A DNA stretch of 64,000 nucleotides from Candidatus Edwardsiibacteriota bacterium (GTDB lineage: Bacteria; Edwardsbacteria; AC1; EtOH8). Location: contig JAGVNJ010000064.1 in the NCBI GenBank assembly GCA_020053305.1, forward strand, positions 36,111 through 100,110. The letters are read 5' to 3'. The stretch's first letter is position 1. Every line of letters starts with the position of its first letter. Below the pieces are notes generated by a model. It saw only the letters and a list, made by a program, of their open reading frames with translations. It was not told the DNA's origin and made no database searches. Shown here in pieces: positions 1 through 9,831 of this stretch. The position numbers and the translations under genes were made by a program.

Positions 1-2
1 CC

Positions 3-467
3 TTATATTTTCCGGTAGAGGTCGGTCAGCTCGATGGCCGACAGGGCCGCCTGCCATCCCTTGTTGCCGGCCTTGCTGCCGGCCCGGTCCAGGGCCTGGT
101 CCAGATTGTCGGTGGTGATTACTCCGAATATCGTAGGCACCCCCGAATTCATGGAAACCTGGGCCACCCCCTTGGCCACCTCGGCCGCGATATAGTCAAA
201 ATGCGGGGTGTCGCCGCGGATGACGGCACCCAGGCAGATTACCGCCTGGTATTTTTTTGAAGCGGCCACCCTGGCGGCCACGCCCGGTATCTCAAAGGAT
301 CCCGGCACCCAAACCAGCTCCACGTTGGCATCGCTCCCGCCGTGCCTGATTATGCAGTCCAAGGCCCCGTCCACCAGGCGCTGGCTCACCAGATCGTTGA
401 ACCGCGACACCACCAGGCAGAATTTTTTGTCGGCGGCGCTTAAATGGCCCTCGATTATCTTTGGCAT
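3..467 (-). CDS. ribH: 6,7-dimethyl-8-ribityllumazine synthase
   Basis: 154 aa; motifs SRFND, WVPGSFEIP, CLGAVIRGDTPHFDYI, GVITTDN typical of lumazine synthase; lies in a rib gene cluster. Confidence 0.97.
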   Translation of the reverse strand: MPKIIEGHLSAADKKFCLVVSRFNDLVSQRLVDGALDCIIRHGGSDANVELVWVPGSFEIPGVAARVAASKKYQAVICLGAVIRGDTPHFDYIAAEVAKGVAQVSMNSGVPTIFGVITTDNLDQALDRAGSKAGNKGWQAALSAIELTDLYRKI

Positions 468-700
468 TTTATCCCTCCTTAAAAAATGAATGTTTTTCTA
501 AAAGACCTATAAAAAGTATTTTTTACCACAGAAACACTGAGTTTTGAAAGGATAATCACGAAACGGCCGGGATATGATCCCTTTCTCGGTATTTTCAGTA
601 GTTCCGTGATTTCGCTTACGCTGCTTGCAGGTCTTCTTCAAGTGCCGTAGCTTTAGCGAAGGCACTCAGTGGTTGGTTTCGTAGAGGCCTTCTTTATGTT

Positions 701-1927
701 TCAATTGAGACAGAAATCCTTGTCCAGCAGATGCCCCATCTTGTCACGTTTGGTCTTCATATACCGGGCGTTGGCCGGCGTGCAGGGCACCTGGATGGCG
801 ATCCGCTTTACTATCTTCAAGCCGTAGCCCTCCAGCCCGGCAATCTTGTCGGGATTGTTGGTTATCAACCTGATACTGGACAGGCCCAGGTCGGCCAGAA
901 TCTGGGCCCCGATGCCGTAATCCCTCTCGTCGGCGGCAAAGCCCAGAGCCAGGTTGGCCTCGATGGTGTCCATCCCCTGATCCTGCAATTTATAGGCCTT
1001 CAGCTTGTTGAACAGCCCGATGCCCCGCCCCTCCTGCCTCATGTATAAAAAGACCCCCTGTCCCTCTTTGTCGATCATCCCCATGGCCGCCGCCAGCTGC
1101 TCGCCGCAGTCGCAGCGGCTGGAGCCCAGAATATCCCCGGTCAGGCACTGGGAATGCACCCGCACCAGGATATTTTTCCGGTTCTTGACCGCCCCCTTGA
1201 TCAGGGCTAGATGATGGTAGTTCTCTAACAGATCCTCGTAGACCACCAGCCGGAACTGGCCGTATTTGGTGGGCAGCTTGGTCTCCAACACCGGCATTAC
1301 CAGCTTTTCCTTCTTCCGGCGGTATTCTATCAGATCCTTGATGGTGATGATCTTCAGTTTATGCCTTAAGGCAAAAGTAAACAGTTTTGTTCCCCGGGCC
1401 ATGGTGCCGTCGTCGGAGATGATCTCGCAGATCACCCCGGCCGGATACAGTCCGGCCAGCCGGGCCAGGTCCAGGGCCGCTTCGGTATGCCCGGTCCGGC
1501 GCAGCACCCCGCCCTCGGCCGACATCAAAGGAAACACATGGCCGGGCCGGGCCAGGTCGGAGGGCCGGGTATTGGGGTGGATCAGGGTTTTGATGGTGGC
1601 CGCCCGGTCATGGGCGGAGATGCCGGTGGTGGTTCCCTTTACGGCATCCACCGAAACGGCAAAATTGGTGCCCAGCTTGGCGGTATTGCGCTCCACCATC
1701 GGGCCCAGATCCAGCGCCTCCAGTCTCTGCCGGGAGAGCGAGACGCAGACCAGGCCCCGCCCCTCCTTGGCCATGAAATTTACCGCCGCCGGCGTCACCC
1801 TGGCCGCGGCCATCACCAGATCGCCCTCGTTCTCACGGTTCTCGTCATCCACCACAATGATCATCCTGCCGGCCCTGATGTCGCGGATGGCCTCGAAAAT
1901 GGAATTGAATTTAAAGCCCTGCTTCAT
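701..1927 (-). CDS. ribBA: Bifunctional DHBP synthase / GTP cyclohydrolase II
   Basis: N-term DDENRENEGDLVMAA (RibB); C-term RVHSQCLTGDILGSSRCDCGEQL and RQEGRGIGL (RibA zinc site). Confidence 0.97.
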   Translation of the reverse strand: MKQGFKFNSIFEAIRDIRAGRMIIVVDDENRENEGDLVMAAARVTPAAVNFMAKEGRGLVCVSLSRQRLEALDLGPMVERNTAKLGTNFAVSVDAVKGTTTGISAHDRAATIKTLIHPNTRPSDLARPGHVFPLMSAEGGVLRRTGHTEAALDLARLAGLYPAGVICEIISDDGTMARGTKLFTFALRHKLKIITIKDLIEYRRKKEKLVMPVLETKLPTKYGQFRLVVYEDLLENYHHLALIKGAVKNRKNILVRVHSQCLTGDILGSSRCDCGEQLAAAMGMIDKEGQGVFLYMRQEGRGIGLFNKLKAYKLQDQGMDTIEANLALGFAADERDYGIGAQILADLGLSSIRLITNNPDKIAGLEGYGLKIVKRIAIQVPCTPANARYMKTKRDKMGHLLDKDFCLN

Positions 1928-2514
1928 CGTCGGTCCTTGTGTAAAAGTGATTCGGTATATTTGACCATCATATCAAACTCAAGGTTTACCTGGTCCCCGG
2001 TTTTTCGGAATTTTAAATTAGTATGTTCCAGGGTATGGGGGATGACGGCTATCCAGAACCCGTCATGCTCTTTTCGCGATACGGTCAGGCTGATGCCGTC
2101 CACCGCCACCGATCCCTGGGCAACTATGTATTTCGAATGCCCTGAGCCTATCGATATCTTGATCTCGGTGCCGCCCGGTCTGCGGATGATCTTGGCTATC
2201 TTTGCGGTGCAGTCCACATGCCCAGAGATAAAATGACCGCCCAGCCTGTCTCCGACCTTCAAAGCCCGCTCCAGGTTGACCACCGTGCCGGCCCGGTGGC
2301 CTTTAAATGTTGTTGTTCCCAAGGTCTCCCGGCTGAGGTCGGCGGAAAAGCCCCCGGCGATGATCCTGGCTACGGTCAGGCAGGCCCCGTTGACGGCAAT
2401 GCTCTCGCCCAAAACCAGGTCGGACCATTCGGCCACAATATCGATCTGAGCCGAATGCCCGGCATTTTTGAGGGCCTTGATGGTGCCTATCTGTTCTATC
2501 AGTCCGGTGAACAT
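1924..2514 (-). CDS. ribE: Riboflavin synthase, alpha subunit
   Basis: MFTGLIEQIGTI start, duplicated lumazine-binding domain, GGHFISGHVD motif; overlaps the ribBA start. Confidence 0.96.
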   Translation of the reverse strand: MFTGLIEQIGTIKALKNAGHSAQIDIVAEWSDLVLGESIAVNGACLTVARIIAGGFSADLSRETLGTTTFKGHRAGTVVNLERALKVGDRLGGHFISGHVDCTAKIAKIIRRPGGTEIKISIGSGHSKYIVAQGSVAVDGISLTVSRKEHDGFWIAVIPHTLEHTNLKFRKTGDQVNLEFDMMVKYTESLLHKDRR

Positions 2515-2515
2515 A

Positions 2516-3631
2516 TCAATCCCTCGCCGGGTAGGCTTCGATTAAAATATCATCGCCCACCGGCCGGGCCTTCATATCGCGAAGCTTAAAGGCCTGGGCG
2601 ATGTTTTTCAGGCCCAACTGTCCGAATGGCGGAATTCCGTCTCCTCCGATGATAGCCGGCGTATAAAAGAAACTCAGCTTGTCGACCAGCCCCGCTTTTA
2701 AAAATGACGTGGCCAGTCCGCTGCCGCCCTCGACCAGGAGGTTGCAGTACTCATGTAGCCCCATCTGGCGCAGCAATTCCTTTATGTCCACCATCCCGTC
2801 CGGCAGGGCCCGGATGGTCCAGATATCTATCTCTTTTTTCTCCAATTCAGATTTTTTGGCCTGGTCGGCCCTGTCGGTGATGATCACCACTGTTTTGGCT
2901 ATTGCCTGATCGAAGACCTTGGATTGAAGCGGACTCTTAAGAGTGCTGTCGACGATGAACCTAGTGGGCTGTTTTTTGTCGGGATTATCCACCAATCTGA
3001 CGGTCAGCTCCGGGTCGTCCTTGATCACCGTGCCGCTGCCCACCATGATGGCCTCCGATTCCAGCCTCATCTTGTGCACCAACTTAAGAGATTCCTCCGA
3101 CGACAGTCCCCGCGATTCCCCGCTATGGGCGGCTATCCTGCCGTCTAAGCTCAGCGCCATCTTCAGGGTGGTAAAGGGGTATCCGGTGGTCATGTATTTC
3201 CGGTAAACTTCGTTCAGCCCTTGTGCCTCTTTTTCCATCACATTTCCTATCACTTCTATTCCGGCTTTTTTCAGTTCTTCGACACCCAGCCCGCTGACCC
3301 TGGGATTAGGATCGTTCATGGCCTGCACCACTTTTATTATCCCGGATTTAATGATGGCCTGGGTGCAGGGCGGGGTTCTCTTTCCGCTGTGGCAGCAGGG
3401 CTCCAGGTTGACATACAGGGTGGCGCCTGCGGCCATGTTTTCGGCCTGCTCCAGCGCTTCGACCTCGGCATGCTTCATTCCGGCTTTTTGATGATACCCC
3501 TGACCCACCACCCGGCCGTCCTTGACGACTATGGCGCCGACCATGGGATTGGGCCAGGTCCGGCCTTTGGCTTTGACCGCCAGTTGTAGGGCCTGAGCCA
3601 TATATCTTTTATTTTCTTCTATATTACTCAT
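2516..3631 (-). CDS. ribD: Bifunctional diaminohydroxyphosphoribosylaminopyrimidine deaminase / reductase
   Basis: Deaminase HAEVEAL...EPCCHSGKRTPPC zinc motif plus C-terminal RibD reductase domain; first gene after the FMN riboswitch. Confidence 0.96.
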   Translation of the reverse strand: MSNIEENKRYMAQALQLAVKAKGRTWPNPMVGAIVVKDGRVVGQGYHQKAGMKHAEVEALEQAENMAAGATLYVNLEPCCHSGKRTPPCTQAIIKSGIIKVVQAMNDPNPRVSGLGVEELKKAGIEVIGNVMEKEAQGLNEVYRKYMTTGYPFTTLKMALSLDGRIAAHSGESRGLSSEESLKLVHKMRLESEAIMVGSGTVIKDDPELTVRLVDNPDKKQPTRFIVDSTLKSPLQSKVFDQAIAKTVVIITDRADQAKKSELEKKEIDIWTIRALPDGMVDIKELLRQMGLHEYCNLLVEGGSGLATSFLKAGLVDKLSFFYTPAIIGGDGIPPFGQLGLKNIAQAFKLRDMKARPVGDDILIEAYPARD

Positions 3632-3643
3632 TGGATTTACAAA

Positions 3644-3680
3644 TAAAAACCCCGAATAAGCCTAAAAGACTCCTTCGGGG
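3644..3680 (-). terminator. Intrinsic terminator of the FMN riboswitch expression platform
   Basis: Minus strand CCCCGAA-ggagtcttttaggctta-TTCGGGG followed by TTTTTAT, between riboswitch and ribD. Confidence 0.85.
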
Positions 3681-3731
3681 AAATCAAAACAGACAGCCCT
3701 TCCGCAAGAACAACTCTCGCATTCAGGCCCT

Positions 3732-4020
3732 GTTAACCTTCTTTCATCCGGACTTTCCCCCTCCGCTCAACCATTGAAAGAGCAGTTAATTATGGGTATT
3801 GTGGAGGGACCGTCGGCCCCGGTATTTCACCGGGTCAATTCTTTCGTATTTAGATATATTGATAAATTGAAAATTAGATCGGGAAATGTAATTCTATCGC
3901 ATCCCCAAACAACCAATTCCCAAATTAACTATTTACCTAAAAAGAATTTGCGGGCTTTGTCCGCAGGCTTATTTTGCGGAACTACCGCCGATCGGGGAAT
4001 CTCACCCCGCCCCGAAGGTA
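3732..4020 (-). promoter_or_regulatory. FMN riboswitch (RFN element) with enlarged peripheral arms
   Basis: Minus strand has cggggcggggtgagattccccgatcggcggta ... agcccgc ... gacccggtgaaataccggggccgacggt ... gtccggatgaaagaagg, matching RFN conserved blocks in order, upstream of ribD. Confidence 0.93.
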
Positions 4021-4079
4021 TGGTAAATATATCCTATTATCAAGATAATGTCAATATTCAAATGCCTTTAAAGGGCCGG

Positions 4080-4985
4080 CTATCTCTCCAGCAAACTGTC
4101 AACAAAAGCAGCCGGATCGAACTCCAGCAGGTCCTCCATTCCCTCGCCCACTCCGGTGAACAAAACAGGGATTTTCAATTCCTGGGCGATGGCCAGCACT
4201 ATGCCGCCCTTGGCGGTGCCGTCCAGCTTGGTGAGAATTATGCCGTCTATCTTGGCCGCCTGGGAAAATAATTTTATCTGGCTGACGGCGTTCTGTCCGG
4301 TGGTGGCATCCAGCACCAAAAGGGTCAGATGCGGGGCCCCGGGCATCTTTTTGCCGATGGTGGAGTATATCTTGCCCAGCTCGTCCCGCAGGTGCTTTTG
4401 GGTATGCAGCCGGCCGGCGGTGTCGATCAGCAGCACGTCGGCCTGCTGGGCCTGGGCGGCGCTGACGGCATCGAAGGCCACGCTGGCCGGATCGGCCCCG
4501 GTTTTACTGCCGATAAACTCTGCCCCCAGCCGGTCGGCCCATTTCTTAAGCTGCTCGATGGCGGCCGCCCGATAGGTATCCCCGGCGGCCAGCATCACCT
4601 GCTGGCCCTGCCCCTTCAGGTAATGCGCCAATTTGGCGATGGAGGTGGTCTTGCCCGAGCCGTTGACCCCGATGATCAGCCACACCTGCGGCTTCGCCGC
4701 CAAATTCGAAATTCGAAACTCGAAATTCGAATCAAGGGAGAGGATTCCCAGCATCTCTTCCTTAAGCCGTTCCATGGCCGTTTTCTCGGATGAGCCCTGC
4801 TTTATGGCATTCATCAGTCTTTCGCTGGCCGCCACACCCACATCGGACAATATCAGCAGTTCCTCCAGTTCCGATCGTTCCAGGGAAGACAGGGATTTTT
4901 TGCCGGAGATCAGACCGGCCGCCCGCTGCCAAAAACCGATCCGGGTTTTGTTCAGACCGTCTTTGATGGTTTTGATCAGGGGCAC
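4080..4985 (-). CDS. ftsY: Signal recognition particle receptor FtsY (start trimmed from the ORF track)
   Basis: GVNGSGKTTSIAKLA, AAGDTYRAAAIEQLK, DTAGRLHT, LTKLDGTAKGG; GTG at 4985-4983 directly after the corA stop gives the normal N-terminus. Confidence 0.93.
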   Translation of the reverse strand: MPLIKTIKDGLNKTRIGFWQRAAGLISGKKSLSSLERSELEELLILSDVGVAASERLMNAIKQGSSEKTAMERLKEEMLGILSLDSNFEFRISNLAAKPQVWLIIGVNGSGKTTSIAKLAHYLKGQGQQVMLAAGDTYRAAAIEQLKKWADRLGAEFIGSKTGADPASVAFDAVSAAQAQQADVLLIDTAGRLHTQKHLRDELGKIYSTIGKKMPGAPHLTLLVLDATTGQNAVSQIKLFSQAAKIDGIILTKLDGTAKGGIVLAIAQELKIPVLFTGVGEGMEDLLEFDPAAFVDSLLER

Positions 4986-4987
4986 GG

Positions 4988-5902
4988 CTACCACTTCTTG
5001 AAGCGCCAGAACAGCATGAAGGCCACCACCGAGACCAGGGCCAATCCCATCACCATCCAGAAGGCCCCGGGGTGCCAGGAGAGCGGTATGCCCACGTTCA
5101 TGGAGAAGGCGCTGACCACGAAGGTGGGCACCATTATGCCGATGGTGATGATGTTCAGGGTCTTCATCAGCACATTGAGGTTGTTGCTGACGATGGAGGC
5201 TCTGGCGTCCATCATGCTGGCCAGGATGTTGGAATATATCTCGGCCTGCCGGTAGCACTGGTTGTTTTCGATGATGATGTCGTCCAGGAATTCCAGCCCC
5301 TCGGGCGAGAAGCCTATCTTGGCGGCATTGGTCTTTAGTTTTTCTATCAGCATGGAGTTGGAGTTGATGGCGTTCAGGTAATAGACCAGGCTTTTCTCCA
5401 GGGTGAACAGGTTAAGCAGATATTTATTCTCCATGGAGGAACTGATCTTATGCTCCAAAGAATCGGTTATCATGTTAATTATTTTCAGGTGTTCCAGATA
5501 ATGATATATGGATCGGTAGATCAACTTAAGCAACAGATCGTTCAGGGATGCCACCCGCTGGAACTGTTTCCCCTCAAACAGCGGTGTCTCTTCCGGCATT
5601 ACCACAATCAGCCGGTCCTTAAAAAGAAATATGCCGACCGATGACACCTTGAACAGCAGTTCGTCCCGGGAGGAGTAGTTCTTGGGCCGTTTGAATATCA
5701 GGGCCGTATGTTCCGGCTCGAACTCCAAGCGTGACAGCTCGTCGGGGTCCAGGGCCGAGGCCAGGGTGTGCTCGTCGATCTTCAGTTCATTTACCAGGTG
5801 CTTTTTTTCCTCATCGCTGGGATTGACATATACCCAGATGTTGCCCTGTTCATTGGAACAATCGGACACCTGATGGTCTTTTATTTGGCATATTCTGAGC
5901 AT
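4988..5902 (-). CDS. corA: CorA-family divalent cation transporter
   Basis: 304 aa with C-terminal TM pair; GMN-like signature appears as SAFSMNVGIPL. Confidence 0.88.
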   Translation of the reverse strand: MLRICQIKDHQVSDCSNEQGNIWVYVNPSDEEKKHLVNELKIDEHTLASALDPDELSRLEFEPEHTALIFKRPKNYSSRDELLFKVSSVGIFLFKDRLIVVMPEETPLFEGKQFQRVASLNDLLLKLIYRSIYHYLEHLKIINMITDSLEHKISSSMENKYLLNLFTLEKSLVYYLNAINSNSMLIEKLKTNAAKIGFSPEGLEFLDDIIIENNQCYRQAEIYSNILASMMDARASIVSNNLNVLMKTLNIITIGIMVPTFVVSAFSMNVGIPLSWHPGAFWMVMGLALVSVVAFMLFWRFKKW

Positions 5903-5917
5903 CGGTTTTAGATAGAT

Positions 5918-8900
5918 TTAATTGTTATCGAATTTGACCGAGACCACCTTTGAGATGCCGGGCTTCTCCATGGTCACCCCGTACAGCCGGTCGGCCACCT
6001 CCATGGTCCGCTTGTTGTGGGTGATCACCAGGAACTGGGTGCCGCTGGCAAAATCCCCCAGCATGGCGCAGAAGCGCTGGACATTGGCGTCGTCCAGCGG
6101 GGCGTCCAGTTCGTCCAGCACGCAGAAGGGGGCCGGCTTCACCAGGTAGATCCCGAACAACAGGGCGGTGGCGGTCATGGCCTTCTCCCCGCCCGACAGC
6201 AGCCGGATGGACTTCATGCTCTTCCCCTCCGGGGTGGCCAGTATCTCGATCTCCGCCTCCAGCGGATCATCGCTGCCGGTCAGCTTCAGCTCGGCCTCCC
6301 CGCCGATGAACAGCCGCTGGAATATCTGGTGGAAGCCCTTCTTGATGGCCTGGAACGTCTCCAGGAACATGGCCCGGGCGGTTTCGTCTATTTTCCTGAT
6401 GGTGCTGGCCAGGTCCTCCTTGGCCGACAGCAGGTCGTCCCGCTGTTTGACCAGAAAGCCGTACCGCTCCTCGTCCTGCTGCAGCTCCTGGAAGGCGGCA
6501 AAATTGACCGGGCCAAGTTTTTTCAAGCGGTGCCTGAGGTCCTCTATCCGGCTGCGGCTCTCCTCCAGGTTTATTTCTTCGGAGGCCGCCAGGGCCTGGA
6601 TGTCCGCCTCGTATTCGCTCCTCAGCCGGTTGCTGATGTTTTCCAGGTCGTTCCGCACCGAGCCCAGCTCTATCTGGGCCTGGGAGAGCTTGCTCTGAAG
6701 CTCGTCGCTCTCCAGGCGGCTGCGGTGCATCACCGACTCGGCCTGCTTCAGGCGGTTGAGCGAGCCCTGGCTCTGCTTCTGCATCTCCTCCCGCCGGGCC
6801 AGAAATGTCTTGCGGTGGGCCGCGCTGCTTTCGATCTCGCTGCTCAGCTTTTCCGCCTCCTCCTGAAGCTTGGCGATGGCGGCATACCCGGACTGGTCCT
6901 CGGCCCGGAAGTTTTGGATCCTCTCCAGCGCCTCGTTCTTCCTCTGCTCCATATTGGCCGACTCCTGCCGCAGCCGTTCCCTTTCCGATTGGGCCTCGGA
7001 TAAGGCGATCCTCAGGCGGTTCACCTCTTGGGCCGCCTGATTGCGCTTTTCCTCCTTCTGCAACATATCTTGATCCCGTTGTCCCAGCAAACCGCTTTCG
7101 TCCTTGTTGCTTTCGCTTATCTCCTGGAAAGATCCCCGGGCCTGGTTCAATTCCGATTCCAGCCGGGAGATGCTGTCCTGCAGAGCCTGGGACTGTTCCT
7201 CCAGTTCGGTTAACCGGCGGCTGTTCATCTCCAGGGAGGATTCGCACTCGGTCAGGGATGACCCCGAAAGAGTGATCTCCTTCTGGTATTTTTCCGTTTC
7301 CCGGTCGACATTTTCCAGCTGATTGTCCTGCTCCTCCAGCCTGCCCTTCAAGCTCTGGATGCCGCCAACCTCCTGTTTTATTTTTTCCTCAAAAGAGGAT
7401 ATCTCGACGCCTAATTTTTCAATCCTCTCTTTTCTCTGCAACAGCCCTATCTGGCCATGGGGAAGCTCTCCGGCTTCGATGGCGCCGGCCGAATGCAGCA
7501 CCTCCCCGTCCAGACTGACCAGGCGCACCCCGGGATATCTGCTTGAATATTCCCAGAAATTGTCCAGATTCTCAACTATCACCACATCCTTCAACAGAAT
7601 ATTGACGATATCTTTAATCTTCTGGTCGCAGCGGACGAATTTGAAGGCGGCCCCTTTTATCCCCGGTCCGGAGATCTCCCGGCTTCCGGCATTTTCAATC
7701 GGCCCCGAAAGGGCTATCAGAGTGGCCTTGCCAGCTTTTTCGGATTTTAAGATGGCTATGGCCTTTTTGATGTTGTCCAGATCCTCCACCGCCAGCCACT
7801 GCAGTTTTTCGGCCAGGGCGGCCTCTATCGCCGCCTGATAGCCGGCCTCCGCTTCTATCATCTCGGCCAGGGGCGCTATGGTGCCGGTAAATTCCTGCCG
7901 CCGGGAGAGCAGGTGCTGGGGCCCCTGGCCGTATCCCTCATACTTCTGCTGCAGCTCGGACAGCAGCTCCTTTTCCTTCTGCAGGCCGGAAAGGCTTGAG
8001 GACAGCTCCCGCAGGCGATCGTTGGCGACTAACAGCTGTTTCTGCCATTCCCCGCTCTTCTGCTTCAGCCTTATCTTTTCCTCGGCCAGCACCTGGAGGG
8101 CCTTTTTTTGGGAATCCATCCTGTCATTGATCTCGGCCAGTTTCAAATTCCCTTCCTCCAGCTCCCGCCGCAGGGCTTGCCCCTCCTTTTGGGCCTTGTC
8201 CTGCTCGGCCACCGTGTTCCCGTAGCGGTTCTCCAGCAGGGCCAGCTGTTCCTTGCCGTCGGCCTCCTGCTTCAGGGATTCGAACAATTCCTTCCGGGCC
8301 TCGCTCAGGGCCAGCTTGGCCGAAGTAAGTTCCGATTCCAGCCCGGCCAATTCCGATTCCTTTATCTTCAGCTGCTCGGTTCTGGACATGATATCACCGG
8401 ACGACCTTTGCAGGCCCTCCTGGACCGTCTTGATCTGGCCCTCGTGTTGTCCGATCGAGGCCATCAGCAATTTAATTTCTTTCTCGCGGCGCTCCATGGA
8501 TTGCTCGATGCCGGAACGCCTCTCCTTGATCACCGCCTGGTTGTTCTCCCGTAATTGCAGCTGCTCGCTGAGGCTGGATAGCTCCTGCTGCAGTATTTCT
8601 ATCTGCCCCTCGTTGACCTCCAGGGCCTCCCTGGCCGATGATATCTCCCCCTCCTGCATCTCCAGCTTGGCCGAGAGTTCGCTGCGGGCCCCCTGCCACT
8701 GCGATATGTTTTCCCCCAGTTCCAGGACCTGGGCATTCAGCCGGTCGCGGTCGATGGCCGCCACCTTCAGGTCTATAGCCTTCAGCTCCTGGCTGAACTT
8801 ATCGTAGACCCTGGCCTTGCTGGCCTGGCGCTTTAATGACCGCAGCCTCTTCTCCACCTCGCTGACGATATCCTGCAGTCGCAGCAGATCCTCAGTGGTG

Positions 8901-9448
8901 GCCTCCATCCGGCGCTGGGCGGTCCTCTTCTGCAGGCGGTACTTGGCCACCCCGGCCGCCTCCTCGAACAGGCTGCGCCTGATGGACGGGTCCTCCGACA
9001 GGATGGTGTCTATCATCTTGGATTCTATCAGGGAGTAACTGTCGGCCCCCAGCCCGGTGTTCAGAAAAAGATCCACGATATCCTTTAAGCGGCAGACCTG
9101 GTTGTTCAACAGGTATTCGCTTTCCCCGGAACGGAACAGCCGGCGGGTGACCGACACCTCGTTGTATTCCACCGGGAGGTGGCCGTCCTCGTTGGAGAAT
9201 ATCAGGCTTACCTCGGCCAGGGAGAGGGGCTTCTCATCCCGGGTCCCGCTGAAGATCACGTCCTCCATCTTGTCGGAGCGCAGCATCTTGGTGCTCTGTT
9301 CGCCCAGGCACCAGCGGATGGCGTCGATGACGTTGGTCTTGCCGCAGCCGTTGGGGCCGACGATGCAGGTTATCCCCGAACCTATCTCCAGGGTTACCTT
9401 CTGGGGAAAGGATTTGAACCCGAACAATTCTAATCTGGAAAGATACAT
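5918..9448 (-). CDS. smc: Chromosome segregation protein SMC
   Basis: 1176 aa; Walker A GPNGCGKTN, long coiled coils with hinge, C-terminal LLSGGEKAMTATALLF and Walker B CVLDELDAPLDD. Confidence 0.97.
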   Translation of the reverse strand: MYLSRLELFGFKSFPQKVTLEIGSGITCIVGPNGCGKTNVIDAIRWCLGEQSTKMLRSDKMEDVIFSGTRDEKPLSLAEVSLIFSNEDGHLPVEYNEVSVTRRLFRSGESEYLLNNQVCRLKDIVDLFLNTGLGADSYSLIESKMIDTILSEDPSIRRSLFEEAAGVAKYRLQKRTAQRRMEATTEDLLRLQDIVSEVEKRLRSLKRQASKARVYDKFSQELKAIDLKVAAIDRDRLNAQVLELGENISQWQGARSELSAKLEMQEGEISSAREALEVNEGQIEILQQELSSLSEQLQLRENNQAVIKERRSGIEQSMERREKEIKLLMASIGQHEGQIKTVQEGLQRSSGDIMSRTEQLKIKESELAGLESELTSAKLALSEARKELFESLKQEADGKEQLALLENRYGNTVAEQDKAQKEGQALRRELEEGNLKLAEINDRMDSQKKALQVLAEEKIRLKQKSGEWQKQLLVANDRLRELSSSLSGLQKEKELLSELQQKYEGYGQGPQHLLSRRQEFTGTIAPLAEMIEAEAGYQAAIEAALAEKLQWLAVEDLDNIKKAIAILKSEKAGKATLIALSGPIENAGSREISGPGIKGAAFKFVRCDQKIKDIVNILLKDVVIVENLDNFWEYSSRYPGVRLVSLDGEVLHSAGAIEAGELPHGQIGLLQRKERIEKLGVEISSFEEKIKQEVGGIQSLKGRLEEQDNQLENVDRETEKYQKEITLSGSSLTECESSLEMNSRRLTELEEQSQALQDSISRLESELNQARGSFQEISESNKDESGLLGQRDQDMLQKEEKRNQAAQEVNRLRIALSEAQSERERLRQESANMEQRKNEALERIQNFRAEDQSGYAAIAKLQEEAEKLSSEIESSAAHRKTFLARREEMQKQSQGSLNRLKQAESVMHRSRLESDELQSKLSQAQIELGSVRNDLENISNRLRSEYEADIQALAASEEINLEESRSRIEDLRHRLKKLGPVNFAAFQELQQDEERYGFLVKQRDDLLSAKEDLASTIRKIDETARAMFLETFQAIKKGFHQIFQRLFIGGEAELKLTGSDDPLEAEIEILATPEGKSMKSIRLLSGGEKAMTATALLFGIYLVKPAPFCVLDELDAPLDDANVQRFCAMLGDFASGTQFLVITHNKRTMEVADRLYGVTMEKPGISKVVSVKFDNN

Positions 9449-9523
9449 TTTGATCCCTGATTTATTGTCTTTATCAACTTGTTTTAACCAATAAGTTTAA
9501 CAGATATAGTCAGTGCCGTCAAT

Positions 9524-9570
9524 GAAAAAAGCCGGGAGAGCTGTTTTTGATCAAGCCAATCTCCGGCTTA
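9524..9570 (-). terminator. Possible intrinsic terminator
   Basis: Minus strand AAGCCGGAGA ... TCTCCCGGCTTTTTTC imperfect hairpin with T-tract. Confidence 0.5.
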
Positions 9571-9654
9571 AGTTTTATCTCTTGAACAATATACTCCAAA
9601 TAATAAAGGATCACATAAGGCAAACTCTGACAATTCAACAACATAAAAGATTTA

Positions 9655-9810
9655 TTTTATGATCGCAAGCTTGCCGATCTTGGCATCCATCAATAGAGCA
9701 GCGACTTGATATATATACACATGCTGATAACACGTTTTTTTACTGAGTTAACATATCCCGCTTTTCCGTGCCGTCGTTATCATCTTTGCCTGGAATCATA
9801 CTTGGTTTAC
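9655..9810 (-). pseudogene. Remnant of a type-A-like C-terminal sorting domain
   Basis: Nucleotide similarity to the 3' end of the 14988..18200 gene; minus-strand translation IPGKDDNDGTEKRDMLTQ* ... AKIGKLAIIK* mirrors DSNIDDNDGTEKWDLLTP ... TKIGKFAIIK*, with a stop and frameshift. Confidence 0.8.
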
Positions 9811-9831
9811 GAAAAACACTATGTTCATAAT

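Noticed and set aside
3774-4271. 165-aa plus-strand ORF
   Set aside because: Overlaps the conserved FMN riboswitch and the 3' end of ftsY on the opposite strand; no domain-like composition
4986-5258. N-terminal extension of the ftsY ORF (MLPAGRDIFQHPGQHDG…)
   Set aside because: Low-complexity reading antiphase to corA on the same strand; GTG at 4985 is a better start
6017-7247. Long ORFs on either strand within smc
   Set aside because: Alternative-frame translations of the smc coding sequence
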